DNA of 64,000 nucleotides from Natronogracilivirga saccharolytica. Lineage in GTDB: Bacteria > Bacteroidota > Rhodothermia > Balneolales > Natronogracilivirgulaceae. The stretch is from NCBI RefSeq assembly GCF_017921895.1, contig NZ_JAFIDN010000001.1, positions 248,001 to 312,000 on the forward strand. The letters run 5' to 3'. Below the pieces are notes generated by a model, which was given only the letters and a program-made list of their open reading frames with translations, was not told the DNA's origin and ran no database searches. Positions within the stretch are counted from its first letter, which is position 1, and the number at the start of each line of letters is the position of its first letter. This document shows, in pieces, positions 1 through 8,939 of the stretch. Position numbers and translations under genes: made by a program.

Positions 1-7
1 TATTTCG

Positions 8-982
8 ATGCCGGTTCTGGCATCGGCCTGCTCTATCGTGATGATTGCCCATTTTGTGCTGCTGGCAGAGGGGCGCATCGGGGAGGAAGGCACCTACGGA
101 GACATGTTTGCTTACATTGCCCTGGCCGAATCCATGAACTTTTTCAGCACAGAAATTTCGTCTTTCCGGATTCTTGTGCCGGTTATCAGCGGCACCATTG
201 CCGGGTTGTTCGGATTGACGGGCGAGGAAAGCCTCGGGCTGCTGACCGGATCGCTTAACTTTATTTACCTGCTGGCTGGTTTCGGGCTGATGTATTACCT
301 GTCGCTTAAGGATAAAAGTACAAATTCGCTTGAGGTGGCCATCCCCCCGTTTTTGATTCTGACGCTGCCTGCATTCTGGCAGGGTGTTTTTCTCCCGGTA
401 CCCGATGCCCTCATGTTCACTGCATTCGGGCTGGTCCTTGTCGGCGTGCTTTTGCAAAATTGGGTCATCCTGCTTCCGGCGATGATTGCGGGAGTATGGG
501 TTTCGGAGTACCTGTTCCTCGGACTTTTTTTATTGCCGCTGACCGATATGCTCCGTGGACGGCTGTGGATTCAGGGATATGCTTCCGTTCTGGCTGCGGC
601 ATTGATTTATCTTGCTGTTCCGCTGTTTACGAATGTACCCGATGCTCATCTGTTTTTCCGGCCCGGTGAGTGGCTCAGCCACATCACCACACGGCTGTCC
701 GAATCCGAGAGTACGGTCCTGGGGGCATTTTTCAGAAGCTTCGGACTTGCCCTGGCCTTTTTTGCTTACCGAATTTTTGTGATGGGCTGGAACAAAACAG
801 TAACTGTTCTCTCCTGCTGGTTTGCCATCATGTTTGCAGTAAGTTACTTGCTGGCTCCGGATAACGCCCATCGCATTATGTTCATGATCATGCCCGCACT
901 GGTACTCTGGCAATACCGCTTGCAAACATTCAGCTCCATGAACATCCCCCTCAGTCGTGCGGATGAGTCACTCATGGGATAA
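8..982 (+). CDS. Multi-pass membrane protein, unknown function (possibly 5'-partial)
   Basis: Unrecognised integral membrane protein of at least 324 residues with about eight to ten hydrophobic segments spread over its length and short polar loops. The reading frame stays open to the left edge of the window, and the ATG at 8 falls directly at a hydrophobic stretch, so the true start may lie upstream. No catalytic motif is visible. The general look (alternating Leu/Phe/Ala-rich helices, a Pro-rich loop near residues 120-135) resembles glycosyltransferase-C-like or polytopic membrane proteins of unknown function, but I cannot assign a family. The next gene begins about 165 bases downstream on the same strand, and nothing recognisable lies between them. 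Confidence 0.6.
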   Translation: MPVLASACSIVMIAHFVLLAEGRIGEEGTYGDMFAYIALAESMNFFSTEISSFRILVPVISGTIAGLFGLTGEESLGLLTGSLNFIYLLAGFGLMYYLSLKDKSTNSLEVAIPPFLILTLPAFWQGVFLPVPDALMFTAFGLVLVGVLLQNWVILLPAMIAGVWVSEYLFLGLFLLPLTDMLRGRLWIQGYASVLAAALIYLAVPLFTNVPDAHLFFRPGEWLSHITTRLSESESTVLGAFFRSFGLALAFFAYRIFVMGWNKTVTVLSCWFAIMFAVSYLLAPDNAHRIMFMIMPALVLWQYRLQTFSSMNIPLSRADESLMG

Positions 983-1147
983 ATGGAAAAACCTGCCATT
1001 TTGTTATTTTTATCTCATTATTGTTGCCGTCTTTGATCCGGGACATAGTCCGGCAGGACCCCCGTGTTTTCAAATTCAGAAACAAAGCGGAGCATAACGC
1101 CCGGAAGTCCGCCGGATCATTATCATTTAACCTAAAACCAATGTAAT

Positions 1148-1924
1148 ATGGACCTGCAACTCAAGGATCGCCATTTTGTCGTTACCGGATGCAGCTCCGG
1201 GTTTGGCAAGGCTATTACGAATGCCTTGTGCCGGGAAGGAGCGCGTGTTACCGGTGTTGCCAGAAAACAGGACCCCCTCTCCAGGTTGCATCAGCGATGG
1301 CCTCATCAGTTCAGTCCGCTTCAGGGCGACCTGACCAGGTCCGAAACACTGGACAGGCTGGTTAACATGGTCAAGGGAAAGTCGCTTCACGGACTGGTGC
1401 TGAACTCCGGCGGACCTCCGGCAAAGCCGGCCATTCATACAAACATTTCTGAATGGGATGAGGCTTATCAGTCCGTCTTCCGGTGGAAAGTTGACCTCGT
1501 GCTGCGACTGATGCCCGAATTCCGGAGCTCCGGATATGGCAGAATTCTTTTTGTTGAGAGCCAGTCCGTCAAACAGCCCATCCCTGTGCTCGCCCTGAGC
1601 AATGCCATGCGTGCCGGCGTTGTGGGCTTTGCAAAGTCGCTGTCACGAGATGTCGCCTCCGAAGGCATAACGGTAAATGTGCTGGCTCCCGGTCCTCACG
1701 ACACTCCGGCTATTGAGCGCGTCATTGCCTACCGCGCCGGGCGAAGCGGAGAAGATACGGCCGAAGCACGAAAAGCCATGGAAAAGGCGATTCCTGCCGG
1801 CAGGTTCGGTACGGCAGAAGAGTTTGCCGGACTGGCGGCGTGGCTTTTGTCGGAACACTCGGCATATGTGACCGGACAGACCATCAGCCACGACGGCGGC
1901 AACATCAGCGGTTTGTTCGGATGA
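1148..1924 (+). CDS. SDR-family oxidoreductase with substituted catalytic Tyr/Lys
   Basis: Short-chain dehydrogenase/reductase, 258 residues, the usual single-domain length. The Rossmann dinucleotide-binding motif TGCSSGFG is at residues 13-20. An N-S-G-G variant of the NNAG motif is at 86-89, and the active-site serine of the family corresponds to S138. The expected YxxxK catalytic pair is not present. The aligned stretch reads S151-N-A-M-R155, so Tyr appears replaced by Ser and Lys by Arg. The C-terminal GGxxSG-like end is normal. Divergent SDRs with an 'LSN..R' signature in place of YxxxK occur in other prokaryotes, so this is probably a real subfamily and not a damaged gene. Substrate unknown. 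The ATG at 1148 directly precedes the first beta strand. Confidence 0.85.
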   Translation: MDLQLKDRHFVVTGCSSGFGKAITNALCREGARVTGVARKQDPLSRLHQRWPHQFSPLQGDLTRSETLDRLVNMVKGKSLHGLVLNSGGPPAKPAIHTNISEWDEAYQSVFRWKVDLVLRLMPEFRSSGYGRILFVESQSVKQPIPVLALSNAMRAGVVGFAKSLSRDVASEGITVNVLAPGPHDTPAIERVIAYRAGRSGEDTAEARKAMEKAIPAGRFGTAEEFAGLAAWLLSEHSAYVTGQTISHDGGNISGLFG

Positions 1925-2003
1925 GTTTACGCTTTATCATCAGTTTGAATGCAATAAAATGACGCTAAAACAGATATTTTAAATCAAAAACAGGCAGACA
2001 TCC

Positions 2004-2435
2004 ATGTCCGACATCTGGCATCAGCAGCAAATCACACTTCGCCCTCGCTCACGCGGTTTTCATCTTGTAACCGATGAAATTGTATCCCAACTGGACAAAT
2101 TATCCGACATGCGCATCGGTCTGGCCCATATCCATATCATGCATACCAGCGCAAGTCTCACAATAAATGAAAATGCGGATCCTACCGTGCGGGAAGATTT
2201 CGAAATGCATTTTACCCGTACGGTACCCGAGGATACTTCAATGTACAAGCATACCCTTGAAGGCCCTGATGACATGACTTCGCACATAAAGGCATCCATT
2301 CTTGGTCCTTCCCTGACCATACCGGTCAGCAACGGTCGTTTATCCATGGGCACCTGGCAGGGCATCTATCTGTGTGAGCACAGAAACCGGGGCGGAGCAC
2401 GAGCGCTCACGGTAACACTTCATGGGACAAGCTGA
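2004..2435 (+). CDS. YjbQ-family protein (UPF0047, secondary thiamine-phosphate synthase-like)
   Basis: A 143-residue protein of the YjbQ/UPF0047 family, matching the family's usual 130-145 residues. The signature HTSASLTINENADPTVREDF covers roughly residues 48-67, and the C-terminal half has the conserved GTWQGIYLCEHR segment. Members form compact trimers. Some complement thiamine-phosphate synthase defects weakly, which gave the 'secondary ThiE' name, but the physiological role is unsettled. It lies 79 bases after the SDR gene on the same strand and may be co-transcribed with it. No thiamine genes or TPP riboswitch are visible nearby, so context gives no support for a thiamine role. Confidence 0.9.
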   Translation: MSDIWHQQQITLRPRSRGFHLVTDEIVSQLDKLSDMRIGLAHIHIMHTSASLTINENADPTVREDFEMHFTRTVPEDTSMYKHTLEGPDDMTSHIKASILGPSLTIPVSNGRLSMGTWQGIYLCEHRNRGGARALTVTLHGTS

Positions 2436-2649
2436 TCTGACTTGCTTGCAACAAGGCTGATTTACGCAGTCAGCGCCTTGCCTGTATCTGCATGCAGGAA
2501 AAGAGGAATGATTACCTGATGCCCTTGCTTATCATTATTCTGCTTGCCACAAGGTGCGCATCAAACGATGAATGAATTTCTGAAACCTGCCCGGGTTCTG
2601 CCGGATTGACCAATGAGGGATGCATTTCTCCGGATAATTATTTAGATTC

Positions 2650-2687
2650 AGTCTTAATACAATTATTTTCAATATTAAGACTTTTTT
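2650..2687 (+). promoter_or_regulatory. Perfect 10-bp inverted repeat plus T-run upstream of feoA
   Basis: AGTCTTAATA (2650-2659) is followed after 13 bases by its exact reverse complement TATTAAGACT (2673-2682), which runs directly into T6. It ends only nine bases before the feoA ATG. It could be an operator for an iron- or manganese-sensing repressor, since the half-site centres are about 23 bp apart, or a transcribed hairpin attenuating feoAB. The sequence alone does not decide between them. Confidence 0.55.
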
Positions 2688-2695
2688 GCATCTTC

Positions 2696-2965
2696 ATGAT
2701 AAAAACACTTATTGAGCTGAATGCCTGTGAAGAAGCAGAAATCATTTCCCTTCCTGACAGCAGCAACCTCAGACATCGTCTCAAAGAACTGGGCATACGG
2801 CAAGGCAAGTCCATTTCGCGTATCAGCTCCCAGGCTGCCGGTGGTCCTGTAGTGGTGGCAGTAAGCGGACAGCAAACTGCCATGAGCAGAGAACTTGCCT
2901 CCAGTATTAAAGTATGCAGCAAACTTCCCGAACATCATTTGCAAGAACATTCACAGGCCGGATAA
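2696..2965 (+). CDS. feoA: Ferrous iron transport protein A
   Basis: An 89-residue SH3-like FeoA protein, a small cytosolic partner of the FeoB ferrous iron transporter. The core carries the family pattern: an N-terminal 'L..L..C..A.I..L' strand, then 'RLKELGI..G' around residues 28-37, then short beta strands ending in 'VAVSGQQTAMSRELAS'. I chose the ATG at 2696 because the frame upstream only offers a TTG at 2606 and the FeoA fold begins right after this ATG. The C-terminal tail after the domain is short and His/Glu-rich (EHHLQEH). feoB starts 13 bases after the stop codon, so the two form an operon. The inverted repeat immediately upstream is the likely control element. Confidence 0.9.
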   Translation: MIKTLIELNACEEAEIISLPDSSNLRHRLKELGIRQGKSISRISSQAAGGPVVVAVSGQQTAMSRELASSIKVCSKLPEHHLQEHSQAG

Positions 2966-2978
2966 AGATATTTGCGAC

Positions 2979-4856
2979 ATGCGTGTTCTGTTAACAGGCA
3001 ACCCCAATGTTGGAAAAAGTGCCATATTCAGCCGGTTGACCGGAACTGATGTGATGGTTTCCAACTATTCCGGAACAACCGTGGAATACGCCCGGGGTTC
3101 GTTAAAAATAAACTCCGTTAAGGCGGATTTGGTAGACTTGCCGGGGACTTTTTCACTTGATCCAACCAACAAGGCCGAGCAGGTTGCCGTCTCCATGCTT
3201 GGGGAAGGCGATGTCATTGTCAATGTAGCCGATGCCGGAAACCTTGAAAGAAGCCTTTATTTATCGCTTCAGTTGGTGCAAACTGGCAGTCCGGTCATAC
3301 TGGTTCTCAACATGTGGGACGAAGTCAAGAAAAAGAAGATAAAAATCGATGTTGAAAAATTGCAGCATCGGTTAGGTATTCCGGTAGTTACGACCAGTGC
3401 TGTTACCGGTGACGGCATTTCAGAGTTGCGGAGCCGGCTGGAAAGCCTGTTGCTTAATGGGAAAGCCGGTACAACCGGACCTTCTGCCCGGAGGCAATCA
3501 GCCACCGGAAAATCGTATCCTCACAACAAATACGATGCGGCGGACGCTTCACATTCCGGCCAGGGATATGGTTGTGCGTTTGGAAATCTGCCCGGTTCCC
3601 ATAATGATCAATCCGGAAGAGCCGGCGGCAGTGATGCTATCTGGTCAGAAATTGATAAAATTATTTCCGATTGCCAAACCGATGAACACCGGGGCTCCTC
3701 CATTCCCGCAAAAGCGGAATCCCTCTCCGTTCATCCCGCAGCAGGGCCCCTCTTGGCGTTTGCGGTTCTGATCGCAAGTTTTGCCTTTGTGGCTTTATTC
3801 GGTGATTTGCTTCATGAAATTATGGAGGACCTCTTCCTTTTTCTCTGGCTTCCTGTAACGACATGGCTCTCAGAGTGGTTAGGTGGTACGGGATTTGTTC
3901 ACAGCATACTTGTCGGCAACCTTATTGACGGCAGTATTGATATGGAGGAATCTTTCGGCCTGTTAACTACCGGACTTTTTATCCCGTTTGCAGTAGTTCT
4001 ACCGTTTATATTTTGTTTCTATGTGGTTCTGAGCCTGCTGGAAGATGTCGGTTATCTGCCGCGTCTGGGTGTGGTCGTTGACAGTATTATGAGAAAACTG
4101 GGTATTCACGGGTTGTCTGTGGTTCCGTTGATGCTCGGCGTTGGATGCAATGTTCCCGGAGTTATGGCCGGACGCATGCTGGAAACCAAAAAAGAGCGCT
4201 TCATCGTAGCAACACTGATTGCGATCGTTGTTCCCTGCATGGCTCAGCAGGCGATGGTCATCGGACTACTGGGGCAGGCCGGTCTGGCCGGGCTTCTGCT
4301 GGTATATGGTACTCTTTTTTTACTGCTGCTGATTCTTGGCTGGTCCATGAATCTGTTTCTGGGAGGAAAAACGACAGAAATGCTGATTGATCTTCCTCCA
4401 TTCAGAAAGCCCTATGCCGAATCCCTGTCAAAAAAAATATACATGCGTATGAACGGATTTATCCGGGGTGCACTCCCATATGTCCTTTTGGGTGTTTTTG
4501 TAGTCAACATATTCTACACAATGGGGATTATCGGATATATCAGTGATGCTTTTGCCCCGGTTATCACCGGGCTGTTCGGCTTACCGGGTGAGGCGGGTGC
4601 AGCCATGATCGTAGGCTTTTTGCGAAAGGATGTTGCTGTGGGAATGCTTGTACCGCTTGGTATGGAGGTCTCTGAACTAATAGTAGCCAGTGTCGTGCTG
4701 ATGGTTTACTTCCCCTGTGTAGCAACTTTTGTTGTACTGTTCAAGGAAATCGGGTGGCCGAGCCTCCTGAAACTGATTGCAATAATGCTGGCAATTGTAC
4801 TTTTCGCCGGCGGGGGACTAAACCTGCTTCTCCAAACAGCGGGCTTATGGCAATAA
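2979..4856 (+). CDS. feoB: Ferrous iron transporter FeoB, with abnormal linker in place of GDI domain
   Basis: Inner-membrane Fe(II) permease of 625 residues. The N-terminal GTPase domain shows G1 GNPNVGKS (7-14), G2 GTT (32-34), G3 DLPG (53-56), G4 NMWD (111-114) and G5 SA (140-141). Residues about 260-620 form the membrane part with the two Gate regions, including the conserved GVGCNVPG and GFLRKDVAVGML motifs. Between the two, about residues 162-250 are Gly/Ser/Asp/His-rich and lack the usual helical GDI domain, which makes the protein shorter than the roughly 700-770 residues of classical FeoB. The ATG at 2979 is preferred over an upstream TTG at 2895, which would overlap feoA. It sits in an operon with feoA and is followed by a ferric ABC importer. 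Confidence 0.95.
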   Translation: MRVLLTGNPNVGKSAIFSRLTGTDVMVSNYSGTTVEYARGSLKINSVKADLVDLPGTFSLDPTNKAEQVAVSMLGEGDVIVNVADAGNLERSLYLSLQLVQTGSPVILVLNMWDEVKKKKIKIDVEKLQHRLGIPVVTTSAVTGDGISELRSRLESLLLNGKAGTTGPSARRQSATGKSYPHNKYDAADASHSGQGYGCAFGNLPGSHNDQSGRAGGSDAIWSEIDKIISDCQTDEHRGSSIPAKAESLSVHPAAGPLLAFAVLIASFAFVALFGDLLHEIMEDLFLFLWLPVTTWLSEWLGGTGFVHSILVGNLIDGSIDMEESFGLLTTGLFIPFAVVLPFIFCFYVVLSLLEDVGYLPRLGVVVDSIMRKLGIHGLSVVPLMLGVGCNVPGVMAGRMLETKKERFIVATLIAIVVPCMAQQAMVIGLLGQAGLAGLLLVYGTLFLLLLILGWSMNLFLGGKTTEMLIDLPPFRKPYAESLSKKIYMRMNGFIRGALPYVLLGVFVVNIFYTMGIIGYISDAFAPVITGLFGLPGEAGAAMIVGFLRKDVAVGMLVPLGMEVSELIVASVVLMVYFPCVATFVVLFKEIGWPSLLKLIAIMLAIVLFAGGGLNLLLQTAGLWQ

Positions 4857-4919
4857 ACAAGTGCGGAAGAACTCACTGAAATTATATGAATACTCCTGAT
4901 GTTACAAAATCTGGATTGA

Positions 4920-5951
4920 ATGATGAATAAAATAAACCGAAAATCAACCTGCCCCATGTACACTCATACTCTGGTATCTGCTTTAATACTTCTTTTGCTG
5001 ATACCTGCTCATCTGACTGCCCAGTCGCTTACTATCTATTCCGGTCGCAGCAAGGCACTGGTAGAACCCCTAATTGAGAAATTTGAAGAAGAGAGCGGGA
5101 TCCGGGCCAACGTGAGATACGGAAGTTCCACCCAGCTTGCCGTGGCCATGCTTGAAGAAGGACGCCGGACGCCCGCCGATGTATTCTGGGCACAAGACGC
5201 AGGTGCTCTGGGGGCAGTACATCGCGGTGACATGCTGGAACAGCTTCCTTCCTCGCTGCTGGAAATGGTTCCCGGTCAGTTTCATAACACTGACGGAACC
5301 TGGATTGCAACAAGCGGACGTGCACGTGTCATGGCTTTTTCGAAAACCCGCGTTGACAGTTCGGATCTTCCGGAATCCGTTTTTGGATTAACCGACGGGA
5401 AGTGGAAAGGTCGCGTGGGATGGGCCCCGAGCAACGGCTCATTCCAGTCGTTCCTGACATCCATGCGCATTCTGGAAGGGGACGATGCCACCCTTGAATG
5501 GCTCCGCGCGATGAAAGACAATGACGCTGAAAGCTATATCAACAACAGCGCCCTTTTGCAGGCTGTATCGGCTGGTGAGATCGATGTTGCACTGACCAAT
5601 CATTACTATCTCTACCGCTTTCGGGAGAACAACCCGGACTTTCCGGTTGACCAAACCTTTTTTGAGGCCGGCGACCCCGGCAACCTGGTGAATGTGGCCG
5701 GAATCGGAATGCTCAAAAATGCCCGCAACGAGGAATCAGCCCGGGCCTTTATTCAATTCCTTCTTGAGAAGGAGAATCAGCAATGGGTTACGGATGAAGT
5801 TTTTGAGTATCCGGTGCACGATGAGGTCACCGTTGCAGCCGGTCGAATGCCTCTTTCAGACATCAGAGAGCTGAGTCCCACGCTCGATCTTGACAAACTC
5901 AGTGAGCTTGACCAAACGCTAAATCTGCTTCGCAGAGCCGGGCTGCTCTGA
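4920..5951 (+). CDS. Iron(III) ABC transporter substrate-binding protein (FbpA/FutA-like)
   Basis: Periplasmic ferric-ion binding protein, 343 residues, of the extracellular solute-binding protein family 1. An N-terminal signal peptide has a hydrophobic core (LVSALILLLLIP) and a likely cleavage after AHLTAQ at about residue 35. The mature part begins with 'SLTIYSGRSKALVEPLIEKFEE', typical of FbpA/FutA proteins. The paired tyrosines of the family's iron site are plausibly those in NHYYLYR in the second lobe. The immediately downstream double permease and ATPase complete the importer. The gene starts 63 bases after feoB, so ferrous and ferric uptake are probably in one transcription unit. A related specificity (for example thiamine or another small ligand) cannot be excluded by sequence alone. 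Confidence 0.88.
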   Translation: MMNKINRKSTCPMYTHTLVSALILLLLIPAHLTAQSLTIYSGRSKALVEPLIEKFEEESGIRANVRYGSSTQLAVAMLEEGRRTPADVFWAQDAGALGAVHRGDMLEQLPSSLLEMVPGQFHNTDGTWIATSGRARVMAFSKTRVDSSDLPESVFGLTDGKWKGRVGWAPSNGSFQSFLTSMRILEGDDATLEWLRAMKDNDAESYINNSALLQAVSAGEIDVALTNHYYLYRFRENNPDFPVDQTFFEAGDPGNLVNVAGIGMLKNARNEESARAFIQFLLEKENQQWVTDEVFEYPVHDEVTVAAGRMPLSDIRELSPTLDLDKLSELDQTLNLLRRAGLL

Positions 5952-5992
5952 TGATAACATGCTTTCACTCATATTGATGCAGATAACCAACT

Positions 5993-7582
5993 TTGTTCAG
6001 AAAGCTTAAAGAAATATTCCGGATCACCAATTTACCGTCCTGGTACTTTCTGGCGCCTGCCGTCCTGGTAGGGATCCTGGTACTTATACCTTTGATTTAT
6101 CTGGTGATTCGTGCACTGGAAGCTGATACCCAGCTATCCATGGAGCTGGTTCTGCGGACACGCAATCTGGAGCTGCTTTACAACACGCTGCTGCTGGCTT
6201 TCGGGACGCTGATTGTGGGAACGACAATAGCTCTTCCCCTGGCCTGGATCACGACACGGACCGACATCCCGGGGAGAAAATTACTTACTCTTCTTGGCGT
6301 ACTGCCTCTGGCTATTCCCGGATACGTAATGGCCTATGCCCTGCTGGGTTTTACCGGTTCTGACGGTACCCTTGCCGTGCTGTTCGGTATTGAACTGCCA
6401 AGGCTGAGGGGATTCCCCGGGGCACTGACCGCCATCAGCCTGTATACGTTTCCCTATCTCTACCTGAACTTCCGCGCGGCACTTGCCGGTATCGATCCCT
6501 CACTTGAAGAAGCATCCCGCTCACTGGGCTACCGGCCGCGGGAAGTGTTCTTCCTGGTCATCCTCCCCCAGCTGAAACCGGCCTACTACGCGGGCACCCT
6601 CATCATTTTTCTTTATGTCCTCGGGGACTTCGGTGCTGTCTCCCTCATGAGATTCGAAACCTTCAGTTTTGCCATCTATCTGCAGTATGCGGCCGCCTAT
6701 GACCGGGTATATGCGGCATGGCTTGCCCTGATGTTGCTGGTGCTGACATCAACGGCACTGATTGTCGAATACAAGCTTCTCAGAGGAATGCTTTTCCACC
6801 GGACAGGAACCGGCAATGAGAAAAATGCCAAAATCATGACACTCGGCATTTGGAAGTGGCCTGCATATCTGTTTGTCACGGTGCTGGTACTCCTTTCGAT
6901 TGTCCTGCCTGTCAGTACCATACTTTTCTGGATGCTGGAGGCATTTGACACCGGACAGCTTGCCGGTCTTAAGCGTGCACTGACGGGATCGGCCATGGCT
7001 TCCGCCCCGGCCGCGCTGCTGGCAACAGGCCTTGCCATTCCGCTGGCATATATCGGTGTGCGGCATCCGTCCCGGCTCACCCGCGGACTGGAACGGATCG
7101 CCTATCTTGGCTATGCCACGCCTCCCCTTGCATTTGCACTGGCACTGATTTTTTTCACTCTCAGCGTCGCCCCGTTTTTCTATCAAACACTCATTGTGCT
7201 GATCGTGGCTTACGCGCTGCATTTTCTGGCTGAAGCCATCGGTCCCGTCAGAAGCTCTCTTTATCAGGCCTCGCCGCGGCTCGAAGAGGCGGCTCGTTCT
7301 CTCGGCTACGGAAGGCTTAAAGCATTTTTTCTTGCGACATTCCCGGTCATGAGGAACGGTTTGATCGTATCTGCTGCTTTTGTATTTATGTCGGCAATGA
7401 AAGAGCTGCCGATCACGTTTCTGCTGGCACCGGTCGGATTCGAAACACTGGCCGTTAATGTCTGGAGTTATACCTCTGAGGCCATGTTTGCCCAGGCGGC
7501 ACCATATGCTCTTTTCATTCTGGTTTTTTCTGCGTTGTTTGTCGGGTTACTTTTTGCTAAAGAGTGGACAAAGAAACCGTGA
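5993..7582 (+). CDS. Iron ABC transporter permease, fused double-domain (FbpB-like)
   Basis: Inner-membrane permease of 529 residues made of two homologous BPD_transp_1 halves with about twelve transmembrane helices in total. Both halves carry the EAA loop that docks the ATPase: 'EEASRSLGYRPREVFFLVILPQLKP' in the first half and 'EEAARSLGYGRLKAFFLATFPVMRN' in the second. This duplicated arrangement is characteristic of FbpB-type ferric permeases. No ATG is available in frame, because a stop codon lies at 5984. Translation probably starts at the TTG at 5993, which places the first helix at about residue 17. It lies between the binding protein and the ATPase genes on the same strand. Confidence 0.93.
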   Translation: MFRKLKEIFRITNLPSWYFLAPAVLVGILVLIPLIYLVIRALEADTQLSMELVLRTRNLELLYNTLLLAFGTLIVGTTIALPLAWITTRTDIPGRKLLTLLGVLPLAIPGYVMAYALLGFTGSDGTLAVLFGIELPRLRGFPGALTAISLYTFPYLYLNFRAALAGIDPSLEEASRSLGYRPREVFFLVILPQLKPAYYAGTLIIFLYVLGDFGAVSLMRFETFSFAIYLQYAAAYDRVYAAWLALMLLVLTSTALIVEYKLLRGMLFHRTGTGNEKNAKIMTLGIWKWPAYLFVTVLVLLSIVLPVSTILFWMLEAFDTGQLAGLKRALTGSAMASAPAALLATGLAIPLAYIGVRHPSRLTRGLERIAYLGYATPPLAFALALIFFTLSVAPFFYQTLIVLIVAYALHFLAEAIGPVRSSLYQASPRLEEAARSLGYGRLKAFFLATFPVMRNGLIVSAAFVFMSAMKELPITFLLAPVGFETLAVNVWSYTSEAMFAQAAPYALFILVFSALFVGLLFAKEWTKKP

Positions 7583-7678
7583 TGACTTTTTTTCATACAT
7601 CTTTTGACGGGCTGACGGGTCTCCTGAGACTTAGGCACCGGATCACGAACAGCTGACGACAGATCACATTTTCTAATT

Positions 7679-8812
7679 ATGAATACACATCTACAGATAA
7701 CAGGTCTCAGCAAATCTTTTGAACCACCAGAGAAAGTCGTGGACCAGGTTTCCTTTTCCGTAAACAGGCACGAAATATTCGCCTTGCTCGGACCCAGCGG
7801 ATGCGGAAAAACCACGACGTTGCGCATGATAGCAGGATTTGAGCCTCAGGATGAAGGCGAAGTTATACTGAATGACCGGATACTGGTCAAATCCGCCTCC
7901 GGTAAGCCGGAAAAAAACAGTACCGGCAGAAATAACGGAAAAAAACGCAAGATTTTCATAGAACCGGAAGACAGGGGTATCGGATTTGTTTTTCAGGATT
8001 ATGCGCTGTTTCCTCATCTTTCAGTGCTGCGAAATGTCATGTTCGGGCTGAAGAACGTTCCGAAAAACAAAAGGGAGGTCCGGGCCGAAGAGATCCTTTG
8101 CATGATGGGCCTTCGCGCTTTCATGAACCGCAGTCCGTTTGAACTGTCCGGAGGACAGCAACAGCGTGTTGCACTTGCCCGGGCAATAGCACCAACTCCC
8201 GAACTCATCCTGCTGGATGAGCCGTTCTCCAATCTTGATGCCGTTTTGCGTCAGTCAACCCGCGATGAAATCAGGGGACTGCTCAAAAAAGCCGGCATGA
8301 CGGCCGTACTTGTAACTCATGATCAGGAAGAAGCCCTCTCCTTTGCAGACCGAATAGCCGTTATGAACGAGGGGCGCATCGAACAGATCGGCACGCCGGA
8401 GGAGGTTTACTATCGTCCCCGTACCCGGTTTGTCGCCCAGTTTCTCGGCACCACCAATCTCATTACAGCTGAAGCCATCGGTGCCTCAGCGCTGACTGAG
8501 TTCGGCCGGATCAACCTTAACCGTCCGGCGACCGGCAGAGTCACACTCTCCATCCGGCCGGAACATCTGACACTCGAAAAGCCGAATCCCCGGATCGACA
8601 ATCACCTCGGAGAGGTTGTTTCCAAAGAGTTCAAAGGCCACGACATCACCTACAGGGTAAGAATCAAGGCCCGCGAATGCCTTGTCCACACCGACAATAG
8701 AATTCACTTCAGGCCCGGAGACCAGGTCAATGTGCGCCCGCTGGAAACCGGTGTGGTACTCGAGGAGCCGGATGTAGCGGTAGCTTCGACGGCAAAGGAA
8801 GTTGCCGTTTAA
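7679..8812 (+). CDS. Iron ABC transporter ATP-binding protein (FbpC-like) with TOBE domain
   Basis: Cytoplasmic ATPase of the ferric importer, 377 residues. Walker A GPSGCGKTT is at 38-46, the Q-loop is in GFVFQDYALFPH, the signature LSGGQ is at 156-160 and Walker B LILLDE at 176-181, followed by the D-loop and the H-loop in 'LVTHDQEEA'. The C-terminal third is a TOBE-type regulatory domain ('TLSIRPEHL'). A Lys/Asn/Gly-rich insertion of about 23 residues (about 71-93) sits between the first beta sheet and the Q-loop and is longer than in most relatives. About 95 bases separate it from the permease gene. This is the last gene of the iron block and converges on mgsA. Confidence 0.93.
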   Translation: MNTHLQITGLSKSFEPPEKVVDQVSFSVNRHEIFALLGPSGCGKTTTLRMIAGFEPQDEGEVILNDRILVKSASGKPEKNSTGRNNGKKRKIFIEPEDRGIGFVFQDYALFPHLSVLRNVMFGLKNVPKNKREVRAEEILCMMGLRAFMNRSPFELSGGQQQRVALARAIAPTPELILLDEPFSNLDAVLRQSTRDEIRGLLKKAGMTAVLVTHDQEEALSFADRIAVMNEGRIEQIGTPEEVYYRPRTRFVAQFLGTTNLITAEAIGASALTEFGRINLNRPATGRVTLSIRPEHLTLEKPNPRIDNHLGEVVSKEFKGHDITYRVRIKARECLVHTDNRIHFRPGDQVNVRPLETGVVLEEPDVAVASTAKEVAV

Positions 8813-8939
8813 ATCACCTGGTTATGATTCCGGTATGTTTCCGCCAGCTGAACCGATCAGCCCGGATCTATCAGCCGGATCCGGTCAGCCTGATCAGCCT
8901 CTGCTTTTATCGGACCGCGTCAGGTATTGGAGAAAACGG

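Noticed and set aside
8813-8939. Recurring GATCAGCC-like words between the iron ATPase and mgsA
   Set aside because: The copies are imperfect and irregularly spaced, with no array structure or T-run.
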